Below, piece by piece: positions 48,432 to 60,476 of a DNA stretch of 64,000 bases. A model generated the notes under the pieces. It was not told the origin of the DNA and made no database searches. It saw only the letters and a program-made list of their open reading frames with translations. How positions within the stretch are numbered: position 1 is the stretch's first letter; every line of letters begins with the position of its first letter. Source of the stretch: Nymphaea colorata (lineage: Eukaryota; Streptophyta; Magnoliopsida; Nymphaeales; Nymphaeaceae); NCBI RefSeq assembly GCF_008831285.2, contig NC_045146.1:15183149-15247148 (forward strand), in the 5' to 3' direction. The position numbers were made by a program, and so were the translations under genes.

Positions 48432-49563
48432 ATGGGTTTCGAAGATGGGTGCAACACCAGTTTGGCGCTTTCCTTGGGCAACGTCTCCCATGGAGAGGCA
48501 TACAAGCCACTGAACAGACCCTTGGGCGGCGGTGCAAGATCTGATCGCCTCTTCCCTTCTGCCAATCACGAACCGGATCTCTCCTTGTGCCTTCTGAACA
48601 CTCCCTCACGAGGTACATGCTTTTCCTTTGGTACGTTTTTCCTTCTTAATTATATGAATTTCCTGTTTTTGCTCTTTGCTGTTTCCATTTGGATGCTAAC
48701 GACGGGTTGAATGCGCCTTTCAGATGAGGGAAGGTCACAGAAGAGGAAGGATGACAACAAGAGTTACGAAGAGAGGGAGAACAGCCTTCTATCGTCGCCT
48801 CGTAATGCTTCCTCTTGCATAAAGAGAGAAAGGGAGGCTGTCAGTGAAGATTTAGAAACAGAGAGGGTTTCTTCAAGGGTCAGTGATGAAGATGAAGAGG
48901 CTAGTGGAAGGAAAAAGCTGAGGTTGACGAAGGAACAATCTGCCCTGTTGGAGGAAAGCTTCAAGGAACATAGCACTCTCAATCCCGTAAGACCAACTTC
49001 ATATATGTTTCCCTTTTTCTGGTCTTATCCTTTTCTTTCTCTCGGTTCAATCGTAACGTGCTGTATGCAATGGTTTTACAGAAGCAAAAGCAGGCCTTGG
49101 CCAAGCAATTGAATCTGCGTCCGAGGCAGGTGGAAGTATGGTTCCAGAATAGGAGGGCAAGGTAGAGATTAACTTGAAAACTTCTCTGCGCACATGTTAT
49201 TTGTGTATTTACGGGAGTGAATTATGTTGTGTGAAAAGTATATTTATCGAAATATGGTGGCCTTACGCCATCTGATTTTCGTTATGCAGGACCAAGTTGA
49301 AGCAGACAGAAGTTGACTGCGAATTCTTGAAGCGGTGCTGCGAAACTTTAACAGACGAGAACCGGAGGCTGCAGAAGGAACTCCAAGAACTGAAGGCCCT
49401 GAAATTGGCCTCCCCACTGTGCATGCAGCTGCCGGCAGCAACCCTCACCATGTGCCCCTCCTGCGAGAGAATTGCCACCAAGGACACCAGCAAGAACCAC
49501 TTCACCATGACCACAAAGACCCCCTTCTACAACCCTTTCACCCATTCCTCGGCTGCCTGTTAG
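48432..49563 (+). CDS. HAT22-like: HD-ZIP class II homeobox-leucine zipper protein, HAT22/HAT9-like (4 exons)
   Basis: Nuclear DNA-binding repressor; the family binds pseudopalindromic CAAT(C/G)ATTG sites as dimers and is linked to auxin, shade and cytokinin responses. Exons 48432-48612, 48724-48986, 49082-49161 and 49290-49563 give 798 nt (265 aa), all junctions GT-AG and in frame. The N terminus [16 protein letters not shown] holds an LxLxL EAR motif; a second LSLCL lies at 50-54. An acidic linker precedes the homeodomain (about 122-180) with [17 protein letters not shown] and VWFQNRRAR. The leucine zipper follows directly ([20 protein letters not shown] onward). The C-terminal CPSCE motif at about 230-234 is diagnostic of class II. 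The start was chosen because MGF(E/D)D.CNT is the conserved HAT22-type N terminus and the ATG has G at -3 and +4, although the frame is open further upstream. Confidence 0.95.
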
Positions 49564-51990
49564 GGTTTGGAAAACTGAGTCAGGGGAGGACTACCCTTGT
49601 CTTTCTTTCCGGTCTTTCGTCTTGTAGGTGGTTGTCTCACGATTGCACTAGACCAAGTTCCCTCCCCTTTTTTGTAAATCCTCACTTTTTTCAGGACCAT
49701 GTTTTCCTCATTAAAATATAAATCAAAGATTGTAGAAATTCAACAGATTTTAGTGATGAGACATCTTGTGCATATCTCAGGCAGTGCAAAACTGCAACAC
49801 TTCATGCTACGTTAACTTTTACAGCAATATAATATTCTTCTATGTCAAACCATTCTCATCTTCTCCTTTTCTTGCCTTCCGTTCACACCTTCTCTTTTGT
49901 CAAGTTCTTGAATATATATATATATATATATGAGAAAGAGAGAGAATGTGTAATAATGAATGGGTTTACCATGTGAACAAAGGACGTTTCAAAAGTAGGG
50001 AAACAAGAGAGTGGTGGGGGTGGCCCCATGTGTCTCCCACATCTCACATGGTGATGAGCAGAGAATAATGATGATGATTGATTGATTTTTTTTTCCCCCC
50101 TTTCCTCTCTCTTGTAAGTGATATTATGATTACGTGATGGATGACTCGTTAGATGGATGGATGGTTGGATAGATGTTTGGGCGGGTGGGCCTCTCACGTG
50201 TTCTTCCTGTCCATGCTTCGATCAAAAGGCAGCAGGGAGAAGAAGACTAGTCCAAGAGGCGTGTGAGACAAGAAAATATGGGAATCATTGCCCTCAAACC
50301 CTTGTTTTCAAAGCAAAGATAAATGCGGCGACCGCTTCGACTAATGAGAAAAAGGTTACCTTCATGATTCTTTCGTTGGCCGCGAGATTTAGTTTACAGA
50401 GTCATGCAAAGACCAACTCCCATCGGCCGGCCGCTCGTCATTAATTAATGTATTCTCACCTGTACAGGCATAAAGAAATTCAGACTAAGATTTGGTGGGT
50501 GGCGGAGGGAAGGAGGAACAGTGAAAGGTTTGGCTGTATCTAGGCAGCGAAAGAGGAAGATGGGAGAAGAAAAAAGGGAAAACGCTCGAGATTGAGGGAG
50601 TGATGCCTGCCTTTTCCATGGCGTGTGGGGTCGTCTCCACGTGATGTGGCTGTTGGGCTTATGCATTTGATTCCACAGGAATGTCAGTGAGAGAAGACTC
50701 CATCAGCTCAGTTTTCAATCGCTATACTCTCTCTCTCTCTCGTGCTAAACCCTCCTCATCCATTTCTTGCCCGATGCATGTGGGCATCGAGAAAACGATG
50801 ACCTTTCAATTTCATTAGCAATTATGCAACTGTCGTGGATGTGGAAGTCATCAATGTCGTGCAAAAAATTTTACTGTTCTATATAAAGCAAAGGATAGCA
50901 ACACAGTGAATTTCTCTTCTGTTTGTTGGGCACTTTTTCATTTTCCTGCTTTCTTTTTCTGTTTTTTCAGTGTGGCCCATTCTTTTTATGTCACAGCTCA
51001 AATATGCCCCAGCTCATTCACAATTCTGTTTGGGGAAAAGGAGAATCATGGCGGAGATGTGTGTCCACTGTGCAATTACATGCTGCTCAGGGAACAAGTA
51101 GATAGTACTGGGGCCACCATATGACTCATGTCTCACCTTCACTGAGCTTCTTAATTATTTCTCCGTTTTTATGAAACCAGTTGCTTTCTTCTTCCTTAAG
51201 ACTGTGGTGGGACTAGCTAAAGGCCATTGCCTGGCGCCATAATGATCTGCTCAGAATTCCAGGTGAGAGATCATGGTTTCTAGAATTGGGGCGAACACCT
51301 CTACTAAGAAGACAGAAGATTAGGTCCTGTGAGCCCAAGATGGCACCCTAGAGGGGACCGCACAGGGTGTCACCATTTGGACCCACAGCCAGATGAGTCC
51401 ACTGGCTCACACTAGCTAGCAAGGTAACACTTGTGAAGGGATTCCATGAAACACCATGAATTGGAGAGAGAGAAATCTAGAGAGAGAGAGAGTGTGTGTT
51501 CAAGGACATCCAACGACCGATAATTTATGAGGCTATTTCTTGAGAGGGACAGACACATGGAGTTGTCACACCTTGCACCTGGTTCCAATAATGAACTTAC
51601 AGCCAATATGACAAAGTGCTGAACTGGGAAAAACAATCACTTCCAGAGTGTGGTACTTTGGAACCGTAATAACATTGCATGGGACATGGATGCTACTTTG
51701 GCATTTAAGAGGTGGGCTCGCTTCATCGTCATACTGCGATACCACGAGAGACAACTGCCAATAATTCATCCTCAATCTGGGGGTGAGAAGTGAACTCCTG
51801 CTCAATTATTTCATCTCCAGTTCTGATACTTCAGTCTCCGGATAAGGTGGAAGGCAAATTGAAGAAATTGGGGGTCGCGACATTTCATGATCAACTTTTG
51901 ATTTTCTTTCCTAAATTTAATTCTAAACAATCTCTCGTCTAGACATGATTGTTTCTATGTATATATAAGTAACATATTTATAAGCTACAG
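49564..51990. other. HD-ZIP 3' flank and intergenic DNA
   Basis: A likely 3' UTR runs to about 49.75 kb (TTGTAAATCC, ATTAAAATATAAATC). Beyond is a short (AT)n-GA patch at 49914-49945 and unsupported frames. No further gene was recognised. Confidence 0.5.
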
Positions 51991-52219
51991 GAAGGTTGTG
52001 TTTGTTTCACCACGGATCTGATTTGCGGTCGTCTAAGATCTCAGATCTCTGGATTTAACATCAGACTACTACATCCAACCTTAAATTTTTGGTTTTTAAT
52101 ATGTAGCATGAATTTAAAATCCATACTACTGAGATCCTTAGTTTAAACTGAACTGAGGACCTCCCAAAACACACTTTTTTAACATTGGATCTAAAATACA
52201 AGGCTATCAAATGCAAACT
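51991..52219. mobile_element. MITE-like element with imperfect terminal inverted repeats
   Basis: The left end GGTTGTGTTTGTTTCACC is loosely inverted to the right end (minus strand GTTTGCATTTGATAGCC). Internal GGATCTGA / TGAGATCC / GGATCTAAAA blocks are in opposite orientations. About 230 bp, non-coding. Termini resemble PIF/Harbinger-type MITEs, but a 3-bp target duplication could not be confirmed. Confidence 0.4.
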
Positions 52220-55062
52220 AAAATGCTCAATGTTTGTAAGTTGTTTTTCCCTTCCTTTGGGATGATCAGTTGAAGGAGATTTGAACCCTGAAGGGGGCAG
52301 CTGTTAAATCTCTTAGATACATCTTCCGTGGACACAGGAGATGCATTTCCTTTGGATTGACCACGTGAGTCACTCAAAAACATGCCAAGATTCAACCTCC
52401 TCAATTCAAACTCCACAGCGTATACCATGGTTGGGTTCATGAATCTCTATTCCAAAACTCAACATGAATTGTAATTTGTAAAGATCCAGACTGCAAGTTT
52501 TTTTTTTTTTTAAAAAAAAGGTGCTTCACAAATTTGGTCTCCTTTCACGTTACGTGAAACTAATTTCTGAAACTGTACTACTTGGTTCAGGCAGCTAACT
52601 TCACGTGCACGTTCTCTTAGAACGTACCATGTTCAGGAATTAATCCCATTTGTTATTGTATGCCTGCTTACATTCTTTAACTTTTTTCTAAAGCACATAA
52701 GAAATATATAGGCATGAAATGCTCATAACAAACTGACGAACTATGTGCGTCTGCAAGCTAGCTTTGAATTCCTTGTGCACCATTCATACATACAAGATTC
52801 GTGTTTGGATAAAAATGTGACGCGTTTATTTCAAACCGCTAAATATACATGTAAAAAATTTCACATGCTCTGCCAAACAAAGAAGGCCTAAATCTTCAAA
52901 ATTATCGGTTTTATTTTCTCCAGAAAACTAGTCGAAGAAAAAGAATCGAGGTTGGGAGAAAAAAGATAGATGTGATCATAGAACATGTTTTTGAAGTGCT
53001 GCGTGTGGATTGTCAAAAATGTGATGACAGAAAGCATAAATTTTCTCTCCTTAGGCCGGGCAATTATAGAGTTTTAAGGCTCCTACCATGATCAGAGTTC
53101 CAAACTGGATTTTTCCCTTCAAAAGCAGCACTTTCAAAATCTGAATGATTATCTTTGGGACCTAACCCTACCAAGATGATCATTTCTTCTGACAAGGAGA
53201 GAAGGTTTAGCTGCAAAATTCAAGGCAAACCCATATGATCGCTGTCTGCATGCTTCGAACAAAACAATTTTAACCTAACTCCACAAGCCTAACTTTGTTC
53301 ATAGCATGTAAACCGTCATCCACCCACTACGACATTTCAGCAAGACCAATTGACTTGGTGGAAATTTTCAACACTATTCCTACTTGGTAGCCGGACCTAC
53401 ACAGTCTCCATGACTCCATCCTCTGCAAAAGGAGGCAGGAGGATCCTATGCTTGACTCAAATATGCGTGCTATAAGGACCGACTCCAGAAATGACGCGTG
53501 GAATCTGGTAGTTGGCAAAAGTTCAGGGAGGTCAATGGTTCAATACTGACGGCATGCCATTAGAAATTGACGGTATACACGTCACTGTACATGAACAGGT
53601 AGAAATTTGCTCAACCACAGAAAAGGCAGGTGGATGTTGATGATGAGATTCATGGTAACCAATAAACGCAACGTCCAAAGTGCAGTTCATTCTGAAAACG
53701 AAGAGATTTTTGCAGCAACGAAAAGCTTATTTATTTCAAAAAAGTTTCCTGTGTTGGAGATATTTCAGATTTTGAACTGCCAATTTTTTGCTATGAGGAA
53801 CTTTCTGATCTGCGGAGAGATTTTTGTGATCAAGAACCTGTAGTATTGTGCAATGTTTTGTTGCAACTATAGGCTCCAGTTGTTTGGAATGGGCCTAAAT
53901 AAAACCAATCAGCCTGAGCAGCAACTGAGGCCCTGCTCTGTTGGCTCGCCCATATAGGGATGGTAATTAAGGACTTCATGGGTAGGACATCAAACCCGAG
54001 ACAAAGATAGGCATATGAGTTTGAAAATATTTCCAGAACCATTCCTAGGTTTTGTAGCGTTTTACTTTACAGGTAGCTAGAAAAACTACTGTGCGAAAGG
54101 CCATGTCACCTAATCGAAGAGAATTGATCGCGGTTCACTGAACAACAGAATATTATCCACCTGACCATTTCTTATGCTCTGCTCTTCGATATCGTGGGCT
54201 CTCCACCAGACTTCTGATTTATCGAAGCTAGAATTCGCATTCGTTCTTACGATCCTTCCTCCAGAAATTGTCTTTTTTCTTTCTTTTTTTTTCTTTTTGG
54301 GGAGGATATTAATATCTCTTTTCTTATATGCTGATGGAATTCACTTCCGTCTTCTTTTTGGATGTTTAACAGTTCTGTTGGGTAGTAGCATAATTCGGTT
54401 GGCAATCTATTGGGTGAATAAGTATACTACTGGAGGTGAATAAGTAAACTATTGGAACCACCACTGGCACCAGTAGAAATGGGGACTGAAATTGACAGAG
54501 AAGTTGAAGTCATCAGAAGAACCAACAGAGAATTTGCACGAGGCTGTCGGTCGCAACGCACTGTTTTCTAGATCCAACACTAATGACCAATATTTTTCAG
54601 ATGTTCGACTAGATGAAAATGCATGGTGATGCAGGCCTAACCATTCAACTCTGATTAATGAAGCTCTAACTCCTTCTTTACTTCATAACGCAGTACCGTA
54701 CAATTACTTCGTTGCAAAATTTGACCATCTATGTCACGAGAAAAGCATGGGATCCATGGCTATGAAAATTTTACCACCACCGCACAAACTCCTTCTAGTC
54801 TATATGCTTTTATATAAAAGGCCGATGAAAAAAATACTATGAAAGTGCCACCTCGAAATGGCATGGCAAGATACTTCTCTTTCAGGTTCCCCACTGATTT
54901 CTCCGTGTTCCCTACTGATTTTTCCGTGTTTCAACATATATTGACATAAACGTGGCTTAAATGAAACAGGGAGATTATATTAGCTAAAACAGCTGAATAA
55001 CCTCTCTCTCTCTCTCTCTCTCTCTCTCTTGATTCCCATTTTATCGGCTCTCTCTCTCACTC

Positions 55063-55107
<45 letters not shown>

Positions 55108-58100
55108 AAGTAGGAAATACAGAAGAATAGAAAATTTTCCATCACAAAAATAGGTAGACACCAAGGTGATAATTGAAGGAGGAAAGCGTTTTGTTTGTTT
55201 ATTATTGGAAAAAAGGACTGCCATTTAAAGTATTATTCTTAGTAGACAACGAACTATATGGAGGATGGTTAGATCAGCAGTGTTGGACTAACGTTGATTC
55301 AATTGGTCTTATTACCCTTGCAGGTTCCTCCTGTCATGTGGATTAAGTTCACCTGGCGAATTAGGCTGCTTGTCAACTTAAGAAATGATGACTGACTTCT
55401 CACCTCTTACTTCCCCAGTTTATGTCCTTCCATGGAATTTTGTCATTACAGTCTCTACATGGATACCCGTTTTTAAACTTTGTTTCTCTCCTAAATGTAT
55501 TACTGGTCTCTTCGTTTTAGGGTCTCGAGATTCCATTTTCTGCAGAAGCATGTTATCTTTGTCTAGCATTTCACTATTATGATATCTTCTACCTCATTAT
55601 CTCATCCTAATTATTGAACTTAGAGACAACTTTACGTAGTTGCTTCAACTGTGTACTTGTCCTAAAGTATTTAATTATGTGCATGCTTACTCAATGCAAC
55701 CCAAGGGGCCATTTGACACTGTTTGACAGATGGGAACCGTTACTGTTTCATGGAACAAGAACAGACTGTAACTCTTTCTCTCCATGGTTTTCGCAAGTGA
55801 TGCACAACCCAGGCATTGAACCCAGACCGACGACTTGGAGTTGTAAGTCGACTACTTAGCGAAACGCCGGACGCCTTCTCAACTGAACTTATAATTTTTA
55901 TTAGCTTACTGGTTGATGCATAAAAGCTTACTTTTGTAAAAAATAATAATAATAATAAAAAATAAAAATAAAAACATGGTCATCATATCCACTCCTGACC
56001 ATTTACTGCAGTCAGTTACAAAAATTCTTAAGTACTGTAAGCGCTGTAATACTACTCCCACAGACAAAAAGTGTGCTAAAGATTGTTCCCGTGCTACTTG
56101 ATGCACTTTGACAAGCATGAGCAATTTGGGTACGTGCCAACTTTGGTGGTAGAACAGGCAATAGAATTAACTATTTGAATGCTGAGACAAATGATAAAGA
56201 TCAGCAAACTCATTTCAAGCTTCCAGAAGCAGCACAACATGCTTTAAATGGACTAGAAGGCCTACTGCTGCTGGCATCAAACAAGCTAGCTGAATGGTAA
56301 GGTCATACTCTCAAGACGGACTCAAATTCAGACACCACGAGATTATCTCATTGATAATTAAAAAAACGAAAAAAAGAGATGGCATCTACATTAGAAGTAA
56401 CCTACTCTTTAACTCGTGGCTAGTGCTCATGATGACCCAATAACATTCTTTCCAAACAAGTCACAACTGATTTCATCCAAAGATTACAGGTGAATAATCC
56501 ACTGTCCTACTGATTAATGCAAGGATAGTAACGACAGGCCTCTTGATCACTGAATAAAAGAATTTCTACAAAACAAGCTTATAGTCCAGAATTTTAAGAA
56601 GAATCCACAACGTATCAGGCACAAACTGTGCTCCCGAAGCAGGAACAATGTGTGACATTTACAGCTCAGTCTCCCAAGTAGAGATGCAATTGCCAGACTC
56701 AGCTCACTATACTGTTCTTGATACATATTTATCAACAATAGCATCCATATCACTATATATTCATGATAGAATAGAAATTTGGGCTCTACTTTTCTAGTAA
56801 GAGAAGGCAACACAATTACATCACCAAATCAGGTGCCTCAGCATATACAGATTCTTTCTTTAATGAAAACAGAGCTTTTTTCTTGTTAAACAATTCTACC
56901 ATAGCTGGTAGAGAAAGTTGAATGAGATTTGATCAAACAATGTTCTACTCCAGCAAGCGATAAGTCGATCCCTCATCATTCAAAGAAACAAACAGGCTTT
57001 TTCTTAGCGCTTCATTCATAAATCCGTATACAAGCCATTGAGGCCTCAAGAAACGTCATGATCAAAGTTCCCACTGGTATAATGGGACTGTGGGACGTCC
57101 AAAAATTAGCTTCATGAATAGTTAGTCCAAATAAGTCAGGCAGCTACTACATAACAAACCATTCTCCATATTGATACACAAGTATGTATTTAACAAACAA
57201 AAAAGAAAAAAGAGATTAAGTATTATCAGCTACTTTAGCTAGGTAATTTCTCGAACTTTAGCAAATAACTCAAGAATGATATGATGTAAATGACTTCAAT
57301 CAAGATAACAAAGGGTTGGTAAGCATGGGTTGACAGCAAGAAAAATTACATATATGAAATAGCTTAAAAATAGAATCAAATTTGTGACTATTACGTCTGG
57401 CTTTAATTGAGACTTGAGAGTTTCTGCTTCATAATTGTGTATCCATGGAGGCAGCAAAATAAGCATGGGGAGACAAACAAAAGCAATAACAGGGTATTCA
57501 GACTGTAGAATCCCCAAATATTATGACTGTTAGCTGGAAGTTGAGAATTGTAAAGTGATTGCCAAAGGCACCAAGCAACAAACAGAAGTGTAAATAGTTG
57601 GACAATGCCTGGAAAACAGAATTCAAAGCATACAACGCCTGCTACTGAAATATGAGAAAGATGCTAGTTAAGCTATCATTGAAGCTAGAATTGCACTCTA
57701 CAAAGACGGCGAAAATGAATCATAAACCAAGCCCAATATTTTTGCAAGTGCAGGAAATTGTAAAGATGTCTTCCATCTACTAAGTGAGAATTGGGGTGCA
57801 TGAAAGCCACAAGAACTCGCAGCAGAGTACCGAACAGAAGATCCAAAATTATGACAAGAATTTCGGACAGATGAGCACTGAAAGACATCACTGCTAACAT
57901 GTAGAATACTAAAATTATAAAGTTCATCGAATCCCTCCAATGAAGAAGTCATATTTCCCACAGAAACAGGGAACTGAAATATTTTACGGAAACTACACAA
58001 TGTGCACGAGAAACAATAGCACAACCATAGAGGAGATTTACTAGATGATAAACACTAACGTTGAATACCATGAAAACGAAGCAAAAAAAAAGGCTACTGA

Positions 58101-58375
58101 AGTCAATAGCGATCACAGAATAATATTCAAAACTCTTATGCCATTGCTCAAGGATATCAAACATATGAAACAAAATCATCCCGCCAAACATGTATCCTTC
58201 TCCTTTCATATATAGAACGAAACAAAAAGGTCAAGATGGCACTTGGAAATTTCAACAAATTTTGTAAACTACATCAGACTGATGCACCCTCATGAGAGAA
58301 AAGGGAAGAGAACTAAAAGGACGTGACAGAAAAAATTTGGGGAAAAGCTTACATGACTACACAAGAAAGCTTAGC
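52220..58375. other. Intergenic, no gene seen
   Basis: Low-complexity CT runs at 55003-55029 and 55049-55107 (the latter with a C-run and (GT)n). A tRNA-like patch lies at about 55785-55870 on the minus strand. 56.5-58.3 kb is AT-rich with minus-strand frames of 80-108 codons that show no domain. It lies 3' of the L12 gene, and only its first part is likely transcribed. Confidence 0.5.
55003..55107. repeat. CT-rich, C-run and GT microsatellite cluster
   Basis: (CT)13, then CTCTCTCTCTCACTCACACC, a C-run of about 13, (CT)n and (GT)7 in succession. Confidence 0.95.
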
Positions 58376-59053
58376 TTATTCCATGGCAACTTTTGCCCCC
58401 AAAGCCTTCAATTTCTCCACAATTTTCTCCCCTTCCTCCTTGGACACTCCCTTCTTGATTACTGCCGGCGTCTTCTCCACCAAATCCTTGGCTTCCTTCA
58501 ACCCCAATTCGGTAAAACTCCGAACCTCTTTAATAATCTTGATCTTCGCAGCCGCGTCATATCCGTCCAGCCTCACTTCGAATACCGTCTTCTCCGTCTT
58601 CTTCTCCTCCGCAGCGGCGCCCGCCCCCTTCACTGCTGCCATCGACGGGGCGGTCGTCCCTGCTTTCATCACGGCGATGACAGGTTTCTCCTTCATTCCG
58701 AGCTTGGCCATTACGATGTCCGACAGCTCGGCGACTTCGAGGAGGGTTAGCGAGGATACCTCGTCGACCAGGCGGAAGACTCGGTCGGTTGGAGGGCTCC
58801 GGTGCTCGGTAGGGTCGAAGGTCGCAGGGTCATAGTCAGCTGGGAGCTTCCTCTGGTCGTAGACCTCTTCTTCTTCATCAATGTCCTTGGCAGGAAGGGA
58901 GGAGAACTGCTGCACCAATCTGGGGAAGATGGGTCTCGACGAACTGCCCAGAGCATTCGAGAGACGGTGGCCGAATCGAGCAGCCAAGTTCATAATGGGG
59001 AGATTTCTGATTCTTTCAAACGGCGATGGTGAAGATGGTGAGAAACACTTCAA
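58376..59053 (-). CDS. Mitochondrial ribosomal protein L7/L12 (bL12m)
   Basis: Stalk protein of the mitochondrial large ribosomal subunit, which recruits translation GTPases. Intronless frame of 225 aa. Residues 1-50 are rich in Arg, Ser and Pro with few acids, as in a mitochondrial presequence. An acidic plant-type insert follows (DIDEEEEVYDQRKLPADYDP, about 57-76). The L12 N-terminal dimerisation helix is at about 91-122 (RVFRLVDEVSSLTLLEVAEL...). An Ala/Gly-rich hinge runs 123-154. The C-terminal domain is at 155-225 (KTVFEVRLDGYDAAAKIKII...GLKEAKDLVEKTP...KKGVSKEEGEKIVEKLKALG), matching bacterial L7/L12. Met21 (codon at 58991-58993, MNLAARFGHR) is an alternative start that would still leave a presequence. 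A chloroplast L12 is less likely given the DYDPATFDP-type insert seen in mitochondrial forms. Confidence 0.93.
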   Translation of the reverse strand: MKCFSPSSPSPFERIRNLPIMNLAARFGHRLSNALGSSSRPIFPRLVQQFSSLPAKDIDEEEEVYDQRKLPADYDPATFDPTEHRSPPTDRVFRLVDEVSSLTLLEVAELSDIVMAKLGMKEKPVIAVMKAGTTAPSMAAVKGAGAAAEEKKTEKTVFEVRLDGYDAAAKIKIIKEVRSFTELGLKEAKDLVEKTPAVIKKGVSKEEGEKIVEKLKALGAKVAME

Positions 59054-59736
59054 GTTTCTGGGCAGTGCTAGAGCCTAGAAATGGAGAATAGTGGTGCTTG
59101 TGACCACGACAGGGAAGCTGAACAAGAGATGAAACGAGAGAGCTACTAGGTTTTCAGAAACGCACTCGTTTTCTGAATATTGAGTTTCCGTTGCTAAATT
59201 AACCCTGTTTTGACATTAAAATGTCCTGATAAATGATGTGGTCATTGGTTAATGAGGGATATCAATGGATGGATGCAGACCGAATAACAGGTTAGATCGG
59301 AATCATGAACATCCCTACGGTTAACAGAGATTTCATAAAAAGTCTGATTCCGGCAACGCCTCGTTGCGTTCGTGTTTGATGTGACTATCGATGTTCTTTA
59401 ATCTGGATATGGTATCGATGTTACATCGAACGGAGCGTTTTTTTTTTTCTTTTTAAATGGTCCAAATATGATTAGTTTTTCCGTGACACCTAACTTGCAG
59501 GAGAAACTCATATTATGCGACCAACCATTTACATCCTGATGCAGATAATGTTTTGAATCCAGACCCTTAAAACTGAACCTGAAGCGTTGATGCAAGTTGC
59601 GGTCCTGATGGAGCTAATGACGGGCAAACTCTTAATTAGATCTCGAAGAAAATTTGAGCAGACTAGGGAGACATAATGAAGTCATGCCATTTACCTCAAC
59701 CAAGGTAGGTAGTTTCATTTTTAAACAATTAGAAAA
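59054..59736. other. 5' flank of the L12 gene
   Basis: Upstream region of the minus-strand L12 gene. No clear TATA box on the minus strand; no other gene was seen. Confidence 0.5.
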
Positions 59737-59878
59737 TACTGGAACTTAATTTGCCTCCAATGAGAGCTTGGTATGGCATTTTCACAACTCGTATCAATTT
59801 CATATGCTACTGGAACTTAATTTGCATCCAATGAGAGCTTCGTATGGCATTTTCACAACTCGTATCAATTTCATATGC
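59737..59878. repeat. 71-bp tandem duplication
   Basis: TACTGGAACTTAATTTGCCT at 59737 and TACTGGAACTTAATTTGCAT at 59808. The two copies differ at about two positions (GCCTCC/GCATCC and CTTGGT/CTTCGT), so the event is recent. Confidence 0.97.
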
Positions 59879-59879
59879 T

Positions 59880-60476
59880 AAGATCACGTAAGAATCAAAG
59901 CTTTCTCTTTGCAACGAAACTTTATAGCCTCATACAGGTAAGCGCAATCTGCGACAAGACTTTTTAAAAGATCATTCAAAAAGAAACCAGGCTTGAGAGA
60001 AAAAGAAAATATGGCGCCCAAGCAAGTGACCTTAGTTGAAGGAACAGCGGTTTTCAACTCAAATTTAGTCGAAAATCACCTGATTTTTTAGAGGAATCTA
60101 GTTTATCATCCAAAGCATCAGCTGCACTAACATGCCCGAGCAACGGGTCACCTGTCGAGGGCTCGCCTGGCCCAGCGACAGCCATATACTTGGTTACGTG
60201 GGTCTACCGGTCCAGTTAACACGTTTGGATTAAGAGAGGCTAGTAGGCTTTCCTATTTGATGTATCGGGTGCTCCACTTGTGCTCTGGTACACCTCTGCC
60301 AAATCCAGCTCGCCAATTTACAAAAGAGACATGCTTGTACAATGGAAAGCTTAAAAATCACAGCATAATCATACCACTAGTCTAAAAGAACCTCTATTAA
60401 CGGTACATTCCCATGATCAACAAATAAAACACAAAATTCATGACACCTCAGCCTATACAAGTTTTTGATTCATTTA
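59880..60476. other. Spacer between L12 and the membrane-protein gene
   Basis: The right part is the likely 3' UTR of the minus-strand membrane-protein gene. Nothing else was recognised. Confidence 0.45.

Noticed and set aside
49335-49721. 128-codon frame overlapping the last HD-ZIP exon
   Set aside because: Frame shadow of the real exon 4, whose own frame carries the zipper and CPSCE motif.
58323-58835. 170-codon plus-strand frame over the L12 gene
   Set aside because: Antisense shadow of a GC-rich coding exon; the minus-strand frame is a full-length L12 protein.
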